Counted from the first letter of the stretch, positions 8,043 through 15,398 are shown. The stretch: 64,000 bases of DNA from Gemmatimonadota bacterium (GCA_022571515.1 JACZXQ010000005.1:95526-159525), one strand, 5' to 3'. Notes: a model not told the origin generated them from the letters alone. Translations and numbers: made by a program.

Positions 8043-8066
8043 GAGGGCACCGCGCGAAGCGTGGTC
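8043..8066. repeat. 24-bp palindromic insert D, copy 2
   Basis: Same element as 7762-7785, with core ACCACGC-TTC-GCGCGGT on the minus strand. It replaces a few codons between WVERDFR and CGILAHGF of the IS91-type transposase and shifts the reading frame. Confidence 0.6.
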
Positions 8067-8429
8067 CCGGAAGTCGCGCTCGACCCATGAGGGCACGCCG
8101 TCCCCCATGGGATCGAGCTCGGCGGCCTGTGCGAGGAAGGTCTCGAGGTGATGCTGGACCAGCGGATAGAGCGGCGTCAGGGTGGGACGGCGCCGGCGGT
8201 AGACGGGCCCACAGCGTGGTGCGGTGGGCCGAAGGGGCGGCCCTGATCGAAAGCTGACCCGTATCCGTCGCGACGTGGGGTGCATCCCGGACGGTCTGTA
8301 GAGTCCGGTGGCGGGGACATGGCTCGGCAGGCCTAATGCCGTCGAGTAGGACGACACCGATCGCCTGAGCCCGTAGCCTCAGGCCGAGGACATCCTGGCC
8401 CGGGGCCGCGGCTGATGCGGTTCGACCCC

Positions 8430-8538
8430 GTCCTGTTCCACTATTGAAGCGACAGGCCACCGCAACCTTCTCGCTGCCGACGAGGCCCCCCTTAGATGCA
8501 GAACTCCATGCTAGCCAGGCCGAGTTTTGGAACAGGAC
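8430..8538. repeat. Short element with 11-bp terminal inverted repeats
   Basis: GTCCTGTTCCA at 8430-8440 and TGGAACAGGAC at 8528-8538 form a perfect inverted pair around about 87 bp with no gene. The right half overlaps repeat B. It could be a miniature inverted-repeat element or the paired ends of a deleted insertion sequence. No target duplication was recognised. Confidence 0.4.
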
Positions 8539-8540
8539 GT
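8475..8540. repeat. Dispersed repeat B, copy 2
   Basis: Partner of 1281-1340, same orientation. It is most similar over GCCAGGCCGAGTTTTGGAAC and lies about 150 bp from repeat A copy 2. Order and spacing resemble, but do not copy, the arrangement near 1 kb. Confidence 0.5.
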
Positions 8541-8690
8541 GGGCCATTGGCCCGCGTGCCGAGGGGACCAAAGTCCTGTGTATCCACTGTGTATCTGGAA
8601 CCTCATTCTGGGTGATGGCACTCGTGCCGAACATCACGCAAATCGCGCCAAATGGGCGATTCCGTCATTCCAGTATCAATAACTCAAGTG

Positions 8691-8812
8691 GCGGCGCCGG
8701 AAGTGATCTGCGGTTCGCCTTCGGCGAATCCTCGATCGTCTCGTCGGTGGGAGGGAGGATCTTCGAGAACGCTCGTGCTCCTCGGCTCAAACCTCGCTAT
8801 GCGTCCTCGGCT
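8691..8812. repeat. Dispersed hairpin repeat A, copy 2
   Basis: Similar throughout to 966-1090, with the hairpin GGTTCGCC (8712-8719)-TTC-GGCGAATCC (8723-8731), then CTCGATCGTCTCGTCGGTG. It merges at its right end with hairpin repeat C (8795-8844), so the two may be modules of one larger element. Confidence 0.75.
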
Positions 8813-8844
8813 TCGCCGAGCCCGCGCGGGTTCGCCTCCCGCCG
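8795..8844. repeat. Hairpin repeat C, copy 2
   Basis: CGCTATGCGTC followed by hairpin CTCGGC-TTC-GCCGAG (8806-8820), the palindrome CCCGCGCGGG (8821-8830), then TTCGCCTC. It pairs with 7650-7699. It lies just beyond the ssrA terminator. Confidence 0.75.
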
Positions 8845-8866
8845 CTACGCACAGCCCTTGAAACCC

Positions 8867-8905
8867 AGAAAGCTCTGACCACCTGTGCGATGGTCAGAGC
8901 TTTCT
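8867..8905 (-). terminator. Perfect 15-bp hairpin terminator of ssrA
   Basis: AGAAAGCTCTGACCA (8867-8881) and TGGTCAGAGCTTTCT (8891-8905) are exact complements around a 9-nt loop. The stem begins two bases after the tmRNA 3' end. A clear U-tract is absent (GGGTTTC follows), so it may act as a processing or stability stem as well as a terminator. Confidence 0.75.
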
Positions 8906-8907
8906 GA

Positions 8908-9260
8908 TGGAGGCGGCGGGAGTCGAACCCGCGTCCACGAGGGGATCCTAGTCAGTCTCTACGTGCGTAGTTCGCTCTTGGGTTCGCGGCCAGGCGGCGA
9001 GCGAGCAGCCGACCCCGGCGCTAGCTGTCGAAAACGTCGCTCCCCGCGTGACAGCGCCATGGGGAGCCGAGCCCGAATTATTGACGTCTCGGAGACCCGC
9101 CCCGGGCAGGCAGATCAGGAGACGGGCTGTCAACCGAAGTTACGCAGCCAGTGCCAGATCATTGTTGGCAGTTAAAAGTTTCCCGGAGGTTTAGCGAGGT
9201 CCCGGGAACCTCGGCACGCTACTTTCTGTTCACCCAACGCGTCGAAGCCGTGTCGCCCCC
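8908..9260 (-). ncRNA. ssrA: Transfer-messenger RNA (tmRNA)
   Basis: 353 nt. tmRNA rescues stalled ribosomes and tags the unfinished protein for proteolysis. The 5' end GGGGGCG pairs over 7 bp with CGCCTCC at the 3' end, with a G.U wobble at the third pair, the alanyl-tRNA synthetase identity signal. The T-arm GGGTTCGACTCCC precedes discriminator A. The mRNA-like part (9140-9169) starts at GCC and encodes tag ANNDLALAA, then TAA. CCA is not encoded. GGCTTCGAC follows the 5' acceptor strand as in other tmRNAs. ssrA 3' ends are common integration sites, which fits the mobile debris just downstream. Confidence 0.96.
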
Positions 9261-9318
9261 TTGTTGTGGTGTTCGTGTACTGGACGCTAACTACACTCTG
9301 GATCGTCGGCAGATCCGC

Positions 9319-10320
9319 TCAGGCTGCCGCGGCGCTCGCCAGATGTTGGTCGAGATAGGCGGTAAGCAGGGTCTCGATCCCGTCCAGGCTCGTTACCGCG
9401 AACAGCTCGCTCCTGAGCGAGGCGCCATCCGGAAGACCCTTGGTATACCACCCGAGGTGCTTGCGGAAATCCATCACCGCCCACTTCTCTTCCCCACCGA
9501 ACGAGATGGCGTTGTGGGCGTGTTCGATGCAAATGCGAAAGCGCTCCTCCACTCCGGGGTCGGCCGGGACCGGTTCTCCCTCGAGGGCGGCCCTGGCCTG
9601 CTCGAAGATCCACGGGCGGCCGTGGGAGGCGCGCGCGATCATGATTCCAGCGCAGCCGGTCTCGTCCTTCATGCGCAAGGCGTCCGGTCCCGTGTGAATG
9701 TCGCCGTTTCCAATGACCGGGATATCCAGTGCTTCCACCAGGGCCGCGATTTCGTCCCAGCGAGCGAAACCCGAGTACATGTCCGTGCGGGTCCTGGCGT
9801 GAAGTGTGATGAGGCGTGCGCCGGCGTCCTGACACCGTAACCCGATCTCCACGGGATCCCGAGTCTGCTCGTCATAGCCACTACGGATCTTCACCGTCGT
9901 GGGAAGTGATGTGGCCTCGTCCACGGCCCGAATAATGCGTGCTACCAGATCCAGATCACGGAGACACCCTGAGCCGCCGTTGCGCTTCACGACCTTCTTG
10001 ACCGGGCACCCGAAGTTGATGTCGATGAAGTCGGGGCCGTACTCGTCGGCTACGTAGCTGGCAGCCTGCGCCATGATGGCCGGAACCGAACCGAAAATCT
10101 GAATTCCGATCGGCCGTTCTTCGTCCTCGAAGCGAAGGTACTTTCGCGACCGTTGGCTGTTCTCGCAGATTCCGTTCGCGCTCACGAACTCGCTCACCAC
10201 AACGTCGGCCCCGAACCTGCGGCACAGCCGCCTGAACGGAGACTCGCTCACACCGGCCTGAGGCGCGAGGAAGAGGGGCGTAAAGCCGTCCTCCAACATT
10301 TTAGATACGTCGTGGGTCAT
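9319..10320 (-). CDS. dusB: tRNA-dihydrouridine synthase
   Basis: 333 residues from ATG at 10318-10320; the longer frame upstream would run into the divergent PTS gene and is not used. Dus enzymes are FMN-dependent and reduce uridines in the tRNA D-loop with NADPH. Visible are FLAPQAGVSESPFRRLCRRF and VVVSEFVSA, the INFGCPVKKVVKRNGGSGCL segment with the catalytic Cys, VKIRSGYD, LITLHARTRTDMYSG, VIGNGDIHTG and MIARASHGRPWIF (FMN phosphate binding). The motif set fits the DusB branch. It is divergent from the plus-strand EIIA gene across a 96-bp promoter region. Confidence 0.93.
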   Translation of the reverse strand: MTHDVSKMLEDGFTPLFLAPQAGVSESPFRRLCRRFGADVVVSEFVSANGICENSQRSRKYLRFEDEERPIGIQIFGSVPAIMAQAASYVADEYGPDFIDINFGCPVKKVVKRNGGSGCLRDLDLVARIIRAVDEATSLPTTVKIRSGYDEQTRDPVEIGLRCQDAGARLITLHARTRTDMYSGFARWDEIAALVEALDIPVIGNGDIHTGPDALRMKDETGCAGIMIARASHGRPWIFEQARAALEGEPVPADPGVEERFRICIEHAHNAISFGGEEKWAVMDFRKHLGWYTKGLPDGASLRSELFAVTSLDGIETLLTAYLDQHLASAAAA

Positions 10321-10348
10321 GGCAAAAAGGTATATGAAACATCCAGTT

Positions 10349-10377
10349 TTGACATGGGATTGCGGGCTGGAGATATT
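10349..10377 (+). promoter_or_regulatory. Sigma70-type promoter of the PtsN-like gene
   Basis: Perfect -35 TTGACA (10349-10354), 17-bp spacer, -10 GATATT (10372-10377). A GGAGG ribosome site follows at 10404-10408, nine bases from the ATG. TATTAT two bases downstream is an alternative -10. Confidence 0.6.
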
Positions 10378-10416
10378 ATGAGCACTTCGCAAAACCGAAT
10401 ACCGGAGGCATAGAAC

Positions 10417-10869
10417 ATGGAGCTGCGCGAGCTGTTGACGGCAGATGTCGTGAACCTCGAGCTGGAGTCCGAAGCCAAGGACGACATCCTCAAAGAACTC
10501 GTCTCGCTTCTCGCGATGGACGAGAAGTCCGAGGCCATACTCTTCAAGACTCTCAAGCGACGCGAGAATCTCGGGTCCACCGGAATCGGGAAAGGCATTG
10601 CGATCCCGCACTGTCGATCGCTGGTGGTGAGCAGGCTACGACTGGCCTACGGCAGGAAGCCTATGGGTGTGGACTTCAACGCCATCGACGACCAGCCGGT
10701 CCGAAATTTCTTCCTCATCGTCGCTCCCCCACTCGAGGTTTCGAACCAGTACCTTCCCGTCTTGGGCAAGATCGCCCAGTTCGCGAAGGATCCGGAGGTG
10801 CCGGCACAACTCATGGAGATCGATACGCCTGAAGAGTTCCTGGCGCTACTGGAGGCAAAAGCGACGTAG
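10417..10869 (+). CDS. ptsN: PTS EIIA, PtsN/fructose type
   Basis: 150-residue cytoplasmic EIIA domain. The phospho-acceptor histidine is in GIGKGIAIPHCR, preceded by RRENLGSTG, the signature of the fructose/nitrogen-PTS EIIA group. No EIIB or EIIC domain is fused, so a regulatory PtsN role is likely, with phosphate from the HPr encoded at 19.0 kb. It is the only plus-strand gene between ssrA and 51 kb and has its own promoter, so it is controlled apart from the main PTS operon. Confidence 0.88.
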   Translation: MELRELLTADVVNLELESEAKDDILKELVSLLAMDEKSEAILFKTLKRRENLGSTGIGKGIAIPHCRSLVVSRLRLAYGRKPMGVDFNAIDDQPVRNFFLIVAPPLEVSNQYLPVLGKIAQFAKDPEVPAQLMEIDTPEEFLALLEAKAT

Positions 10870-10898
10870 AGTCGAGGAGCGCTGGACTGCCTGGACCC

Positions 10899-11330
10899 CT
10901 ACTTGGCCACCCACATCTTCATCACGGCGATCTTGCCGTTCACGGTGAGCTGCACGAAGTAGATCCCCGACGCCACCTGCCTTCCCGAGATGTCGTGACC
11001 ATCCCAGTATGCCTCATGCCTGCCGGGCTGAAGGTACTCGAGATTGATCAAAGGAGTGCCGTCACCGGACGGATGGTTGAGGGCCGTAGGGGCGGCGACG
11101 AACTGCTGAAGCATGTTGTAGATACGCAACGACACGACAGCCGTCTTCCCTTCGACGAACAGATCCTCGGACAATTCAAAGGGGATCCGCGTCGCAGGGT
11201 TGAACGGATTAGGATAATTCTGTCCTAATGTGAATCCGCTCTCCTGCTGCCTCTCCTGACCGTACACGGCGGGGGCGGAGAGACCTGACAGCGCGAGGAG
11301 CAGAGACAAGACGCACACAATGCGTCTCAT
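10899..11330 (-). CDS. Small secreted protein made almost only of a type IX-like sorting domain
   Basis: 143 residues. A signal peptide (RRIVCVLSLLLALSGLSAPA, cleavage after VYG) leads straight into FTLGQNYPNPFNPATRIPFE, then SLRIYNML, GRHEAYWDGHD and SGRQVASGIYFVQL, ending KMWVAK. This is the FlgD-Ig/Por-secretion-tail type module usually at the C-terminus of large secreted proteins in the Bacteroidota-Gemmatimonadota group. Here there is no cargo. It could be an Ig-like adaptor or the remnant of a longer protein. ATG at 11328-11330 has GGAGG five bases upstream. It faces ptsN tail to tail. Confidence 0.75.
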   Translation of the reverse strand: MRRIVCVLSLLLALSGLSAPAVYGQERQQESGFTLGQNYPNPFNPATRIPFELSEDLFVEGKTAVVSLRIYNMLQQFVAAPTALNHPSGDGTPLINLEYLQPGRHEAYWDGHDISGRQVASGIYFVQLTVNGKIAVMKMWVAK

Positions 11331-11417
11331 TCGCACCTCCGCACAATGACTTGTGCAGTAGCCGTGGAACTATCGCCCTCCCGGGCAAAAGAGAACACCT
11401 ATACTCCTACGTAATCT

Positions 11418-11447
11418 ACTATAACGTTTGGGTTTTGTTGGAATCAA
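11418..11447 (-). promoter_or_regulatory. Sigma70-type promoter of the small sorting-domain gene
   Basis: Read on the minus strand: -35 TTGATT (11442-11447), 18-bp spacer, -10 TATAGT (11418-11423). The start point would lie about 80 bases before the ATG at 11330. It falls in the only AT-rich patch between this gene and selB. Confidence 0.5.
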
Positions 11448-11500
11448 GCACCGTCTTGGCGGGAGGAAGCGGCGGCCTCGACTACCCTGCCTTAGACGCA

Positions 11501-13429
11501 TCATCGGTTCGAAAGGTTCCCCTCCCCTTTGGCCACCTCCCGCCCGTCATCCGTGCGGCTCGTGACACCCTTGCGGTCGAAGTAGGCCAGAATCGGTATC
11601 AGATGTTTTCTGCTTACCGGGAGGACCTTCTTGAAATCCGCGGGCCCCAACCCCCGACGACCGCCCAACTCGCCGATGACGCGGCTCTCGGCGTCCTCCA
11701 AGGTACTCGTGGCCATGAAGAAGTCCCCGTCCAGAGCGATAATCTCGGCGCGAGCCTCGAGTAACTTTAGAATCGGCCAAAGATCACGGTTCTTCTGAAG
11801 TTCGTCAGGTAATTCCTCGACGGCCGGCGGTGTCAGGCCCCGGTCGTGGTAAATGCGAAGGATGGCGTCGTAGACGGTGCGCTGACCCGGATTCAGCTCC
11901 GGCTCGAAGCCGGATATCGAGGCGAGTCCCGAGCTCAGTCGCAGCTTCCCTTCGGATTCCAAGGCTGCCAGCAGGCCGTCGGCCAGTCGGCTCTCCTCGT
12001 CGTTCGGGATCCGTTGGCGGAGCTCCTCGAGCGGAATGCCCGGCCGTAGGGGTGCCTCGGCGTGGAAGCAGGAGACGGCATCCAGAATGAGGCTCCGTCC
12101 GCTCTCCACCGTTTCACGGTGATACACCCTGCCTGCCACTAGGTACGCACCCGCCTCGATCAGCGCCGGGATGGCGGCGCTCGACACGGAGGCCGGAAGT
12201 CCGGTCATGATCGGGAGTCGGGCCTCCGGGGCGCCTGACCACTTCGACAGTGCAGCGCACGCTTCGACCGCCTCCATGGGGTCACCCTCGATCACTCGTT
12301 TCAAGGTCTCGAGGAGTGCCGGCTCCGCAGTACGTCGCTTGGGGGCGTTGGGCTCCGCCACGAGGCCTCCACCGATGGTGGTCATCGGCGAGTAGGAGCG
12401 GATCACGAACCGGTCCCGCGCCCGCGCCAGAATCGGTCGCTCGAGCCGGAACTGAACCCAGCCCTCCGCCCCGGGGGCCAGACCATCACTGTCGAGCACG
12501 ACCGTCCTGGCCATCACCTCCGCCGTGCCGAGGTGGACCCGTACGCGCTGGCCGTGCTCCACCGACCAACCCGTATCGGGCAGCACGGTGAGCCAGACCG
12601 TGAGCATGCTCGACGCGGCCCAAGCGTCATCGGTGACCAGTACCTGGCCTCGATTCACCTCTTCGCGGCTCATGGCGGACCCTACGAGCGCCACGGCCGT
12701 GCGGGCACCTGCATGTGCGACGCTGGCCTCTCTGCCGTGGACCTGGATGCCGCGGACCCGGCCACGTTCCCCACCAGGAAGCAGGCGCACGGAGGCACCC
12801 TCCTGCAGGCTGCCGCTCCAGAGTGTGCCGGTGACGACGGTCCCGGTGCCACGCACCGTGAAGACGCGGTCGATGGGCAGCCGAACGAGGTCATCGCTAC
12901 GGCGGTCGCGGGCCGACCTTGCCGCCGAGACGAGCGCATCGGTGAGCTCGGGCAAGCCCGCTCCAGTGGTAGCGGATGTGGCGATGATGTCCGCATCGCT
13001 GTACGGGGTGTCCGACAGAAGCTCGCGGACCTCCTCAGTAGCGAGCTCGAGCCAGTCTTCGTCGACCAGATCGCTCTTGGTGAGAGCGACCACCATGCGC
13101 TTGACACCGAGCAGTCGCACGATGGCGAGGTGTTCTCGAGTTTGGGGCATTACTCCCTCGTCACCCGCGATGACGAGGAGAACCACATCCATTCCGGTGG
13201 CGCCCGCCAGCATGTTGCGAATGAATCCTTCGTGGCCCGGCACGTCGACGACGCCAAGGTGCACGCCGCTCGCCGGAGTGAACTCGGCGAAGCCGAGATC
13301 GATCGTGATGCCGCGGGCCTTCTCTTCCTTGAGACGATCGGTGTCTATCGACGTGAGGGCTTTGACAAGAGCCGTCTTGCCATGATCGATATGGCCCGCG
13401 GTCCCAAGAATCAGGGCCTGGTCGCTCAC
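11501..13429 (-). CDS. selB: Selenocysteine-specific translation elongation factor SelB
   Basis: 642 residues, full length. SelB carries selenocysteyl-tRNA to UGA codons marked by a SECIS hairpin. The GTPase motifs are readable: GTAGHIDHGKTALVKALTSI, ARGITIDLGFAEF, VVDVPGHEGFIRNMLAGATG and ALTKSD. Two beta-barrel domains follow, and about 300 C-terminal residues form the winged-helix RNA-binding region. It overlaps recO by 4 nt (ATGA), so the two are co-translated. No selA, selD or tRNA-Sec gene and no obvious in-frame UGA selenoprotein was found in the window. Confidence 0.95.
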   Translation of the reverse strand: MSDQALILGTAGHIDHGKTALVKALTSIDTDRLKEEKARGITIDLGFAEFTPASGVHLGVVDVPGHEGFIRNMLAGATGMDVVLLVIAGDEGVMPQTREHLAIVRLLGVKRMVVALTKSDLVDEDWLELATEEVRELLSDTPYSDADIIATSATTGAGLPELTDALVSAARSARDRRSDDLVRLPIDRVFTVRGTGTVVTGTLWSGSLQEGASVRLLPGGERGRVRGIQVHGREASVAHAGARTAVALVGSAMSREEVNRGQVLVTDDAWAASSMLTVWLTVLPDTGWSVEHGQRVRVHLGTAEVMARTVVLDSDGLAPGAEGWVQFRLERPILARARDRFVIRSYSPMTTIGGGLVAEPNAPKRRTAEPALLETLKRVIEGDPMEAVEACAALSKWSGAPEARLPIMTGLPASVSSAAIPALIEAGAYLVAGRVYHRETVESGRSLILDAVSCFHAEAPLRPGIPLEELRQRIPNDEESRLADGLLAALESEGKLRLSSGLASISGFEPELNPGQRTVYDAILRIYHDRGLTPPAVEELPDELQKNRDLWPILKLLEARAEIIALDGDFFMATSTLEDAESRVIGELGGRRGLGPADFKKVLPVSRKHLIPILAYFDRKGVTSRTDDGREVAKGEGNLSNR

Positions 13430-14199
13430 ATGCGCTCCAGCGTCCCGGAGTCGTCCTGTCCGAGCAGGTCGGCCAAGAACTTAAACGTGCGCAGCGGACG
13501 AGACCCGGCAAGATGATACGTGACGAAGTTTTCGAGGAGCCGCAGGTGTGCCCGTGGATGGCTCACCTGAACCGACGGGTCCGCGTCGAGCATCTGCCGA
13601 AGCTGGCGGCGTGCGTTCGGTCCCAGGCGTGGCCCCGGCCCGTCCTCAGCACACTGAGCACACCGGACGCCCCCTCCACCAAAATCGAATCGTCCCATTT
13701 CTCCCGCTTCCAGTGCGCGGCCACATTGAACGCAAGGATCGAGTACGGGGTGATACCCCAGGTCAGCGACCAATCCCCAGACCTCGCGTAGGAGCGTCGC
13801 CAGGAGCTCGGGTTCGTCGACCACCTCGACGGCATCGAGCCCGTGGTTCAGGCGCTCGAAAATCTCGGGTGCCGGTCCCTCTCCACTGTGTTCCAGGGCG
13901 ACCTCGGCGAGTATCGAGGCACCCGCGAAACGGAGAACGTGTGCGGCAAGCGGGCGCCTGGGTCGGGTAGCTGAGAAGTCCTTCAAGGTCTGGAGATCCC
14001 GAGTCGGCCGCACGTAGGCGGTAAGCTCCCCCGTAACGAACGTCTCGATGCTTCCACCGTAGCGGCCGTGGGATTTCCGCGAGCCCTTGGCCATTACCGC
14101 CATGACCCCATGGTCTCGTGTGAAGAAGCGAAGGACCTTGCTCGTCTCGCTGTAATTGAACGAGCGAAGCAGAATCGCGCTGGTCGTGATCACACCCAT
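13426..14199 (-). CDS. recO: DNA repair protein RecO
   Basis: 257 residues. RecO helps load RecA on SSB-coated single-stranded DNA in RecFOR repair. The N-terminal OB-fold is SAILLRSFNYSETSKVLRFF followed by GVMAVMAKGSRK. A zinc-ribbon-like site follows: CVQCGR then CAQCAEDG. The C-terminus is LRTFKFLADLLG. It lies just after the 14.2-15.4 kb membrane-protein gene and overlaps selB. recO beside selB is not a common pairing and probably reflects shared expression only. Confidence 0.92.
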   Translation of the reverse strand: MGVITTSAILLRSFNYSETSKVLRFFTRDHGVMAVMAKGSRKSHGRYGGSIETFVTGELTAYVRPTRDLQTLKDFSATRPRRPLAAHVLRFAGASILAEVALEHSGEGPAPEIFERLNHGLDAVEVVDEPELLATLLREVWGLVADLGYHPVLDPCVQCGRALEAGEMGRFDFGGGGVRCAQCAEDGPGPRLGPNARRQLRQMLDADPSVQVSHPRAHLRLLENFVTYHLAGSRPLRTFKFLADLLGQDDSGTLERM

Positions 14200-14218
14200 G
14201 CGGATCGGCCGGGTGACG

Positions 14219-15373
14219 TCAGCCGGCGGCGGTCAGACGCTGCAGAAGTGACGCTCGCCGCGCCGAGAACTCCGTCCGCTCAGCGTCGGAGACGCCGCTG
14301 GCGTCCATCCGTTCGTCGAGCTGGGCGATCTCGAGCAAGAGGGCCGCCCGCCGATCCGGTAGAAGCCCCACGGGAACCGGCGTCGGGGCGATGCGTGGTC
14401 TGCGAAAGGCATAGACCCCCACTCCACCCAGAAGTACGGCCAAAAGCACCGCCAACCCCTGCATGGGGATACCACGCTCAGGCACACCCGCTACCACGGA
14501 GATCGTCGCGTCCACGAGGTTGGTACCGCCATAGCGGCGGAAGTTATTGCCGACCTCCAGGCTTACGACGTCCATTTCGTCCAGGCCGATCACCTCCAAC
14601 GGAGGCGCCGGTTCACGCACGAGAAGCTCCATGGACTCGGTGATACCCGGTACTGGAACAGAAAAGGGTGGTCCGGGCAGTGTGTACTGCACCATGAAGA
14701 AGCGGTCCCCCGGTGGGACCGGTGCCTTGAGCCTGACCAGGTGGCCCACGAACTCCACCGCGTCGGGCGGCAGATCCCCCTGCCCCAATTGAAAGTCCGA
14801 CGCCACGGGCGGAAACACGTACGACCAGACCACTCCGCCGTCAGCTGCGATCAGCGTACGCTCGCCGTCGTTCCGGACTTGCAGGACATCGGTCGCCCGC
14901 CACGTGTTCTCCGGACCCGGCTCCAGGAAGAGGTTCCGGACCGCCATTGTGAGCGTCGCCCCTTCGGCCGGCACCACCACCGACCGATAAGCCTGAATCA
15001 CGTAGGTGCTGTCGAGCTGAGCCGCCCGTGCGACGGCCTGACCGAAGTAGAGAACACCCTCGAAGCGAACGGAGGCGAAGTAGATATCGTTGCGGCCACC
15101 AGGATCCGGCACCGTCGGCAACACGAAGGAGAACGTCCCATCTTGTGCGACTCGGGTCGAATCGATGTTGCCGGAAGAATCGGGCGACACACGGTGGAGA
15201 ATGACCATCCCTTCGGAAAGAGGATCCGACCCGACCCTTACCGTTCCGCGTAGCTCCTGGTGCGCGGGAACCTGGGCGCTGGCCGTGCCGACCATCATGG
15301 TCAGGCAGCAGATCGCCAAGAGTGTGGGGCTGGTCAGTCGGGGCAGGGCGCAAGCAGGACTTGGACGCACCAT
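14219..15373 (-). CDS. Secreted/membrane-anchored protein, carboxypeptidase-regulatory-like
   Basis: 384 residues from ATG at 15371-15373; a TTG at 15418 would overlap the upstream gene and is not used. The signal segment SPTLLAICCLTMMVGTASAQ is followed by ELRGTVRVGSDPLSEGMVIL, resembling a carboxypeptidase-regulatory (transthyretin-like) domain. A long beta-rich periplasmic part follows, one membrane span near the C-terminus (LAVLLAVLLGGVGVYAFRRP), and a short cytoplasmic tail with a probable coiled coil (EIAQLDERMD to SLLQRLTAAG). I do not recognise the full-length family. The topology resembles envelope proteins next to cytochrome or metal-handling genes, but no such neighbours are present. 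Confidence 0.6.
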   Translation of the reverse strand: MVRPSPACALPRLTSPTLLAICCLTMMVGTASAQVPAHQELRGTVRVGSDPLSEGMVILHRVSPDSSGNIDSTRVAQDGTFSFVLPTVPDPGGRNDIYFASVRFEGVLYFGQAVARAAQLDSTYVIQAYRSVVVPAEGATLTMAVRNLFLEPGPENTWRATDVLQVRNDGERTLIAADGGVVWSYVFPPVASDFQLGQGDLPPDAVEFVGHLVRLKAPVPPGDRFFMVQYTLPGPPFSVPVPGITESMELLVREPAPPLEVIGLDEMDVVSLEVGNNFRRYGGTNLVDATISVVAGVPERGIPMQGLAVLLAVLLGGVGVYAFRRPRIAPTPVPVGLLPDRRAALLLEIAQLDERMDASGVSDAERTEFSARRASLLQRLTAAG

Positions 15374-15398
15374 TGACGTCGGGCTTCCGAGGGAGACG

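Larger units (their letters stand above)
7700..8204 (-). pseudogene. IS91-family transposase remnant, frameshifted and truncated
   Basis: The start lies in one frame (YRRRRPTLTPLYPLVQHHLE, ELDPMGDGVPSWVERDFR) and continues in another (CGILAHGFARARCAGCGYDF, FSCGSRGACPSCNARRMVET, VRQWVLSVPKRLRPFLHHNP). The cysteine cluster is the zinc-binding domain of IS91-type rolling-circle transposases. The catalytic HUH/tyrosine half is missing; homology stops at the hairpin repeat at 7699. The frameshift coincides with a 24-bp palindromic insertion (8043-8066), and a second copy (7762-7785) interrupts the distal part. Confidence 0.82.

Noticed and set aside
5809..8637. A single 942-codon open frame that would fuse the M1 peptidase to an IS91-type zinc domain
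   Set aside because: M1 homology begins at the ATG at 7446 with its own ribosome site and signal peptide. Upstream residues are decayed transposase and repeat DNA in a GC-rich, stop-poor frame.
12525..13516. Long plus-strand open frames opposite selB
   Set aside because: They are antisense to a well-conserved gene, have no ribosome sites and show the composition of a mirrored GC-rich frame.
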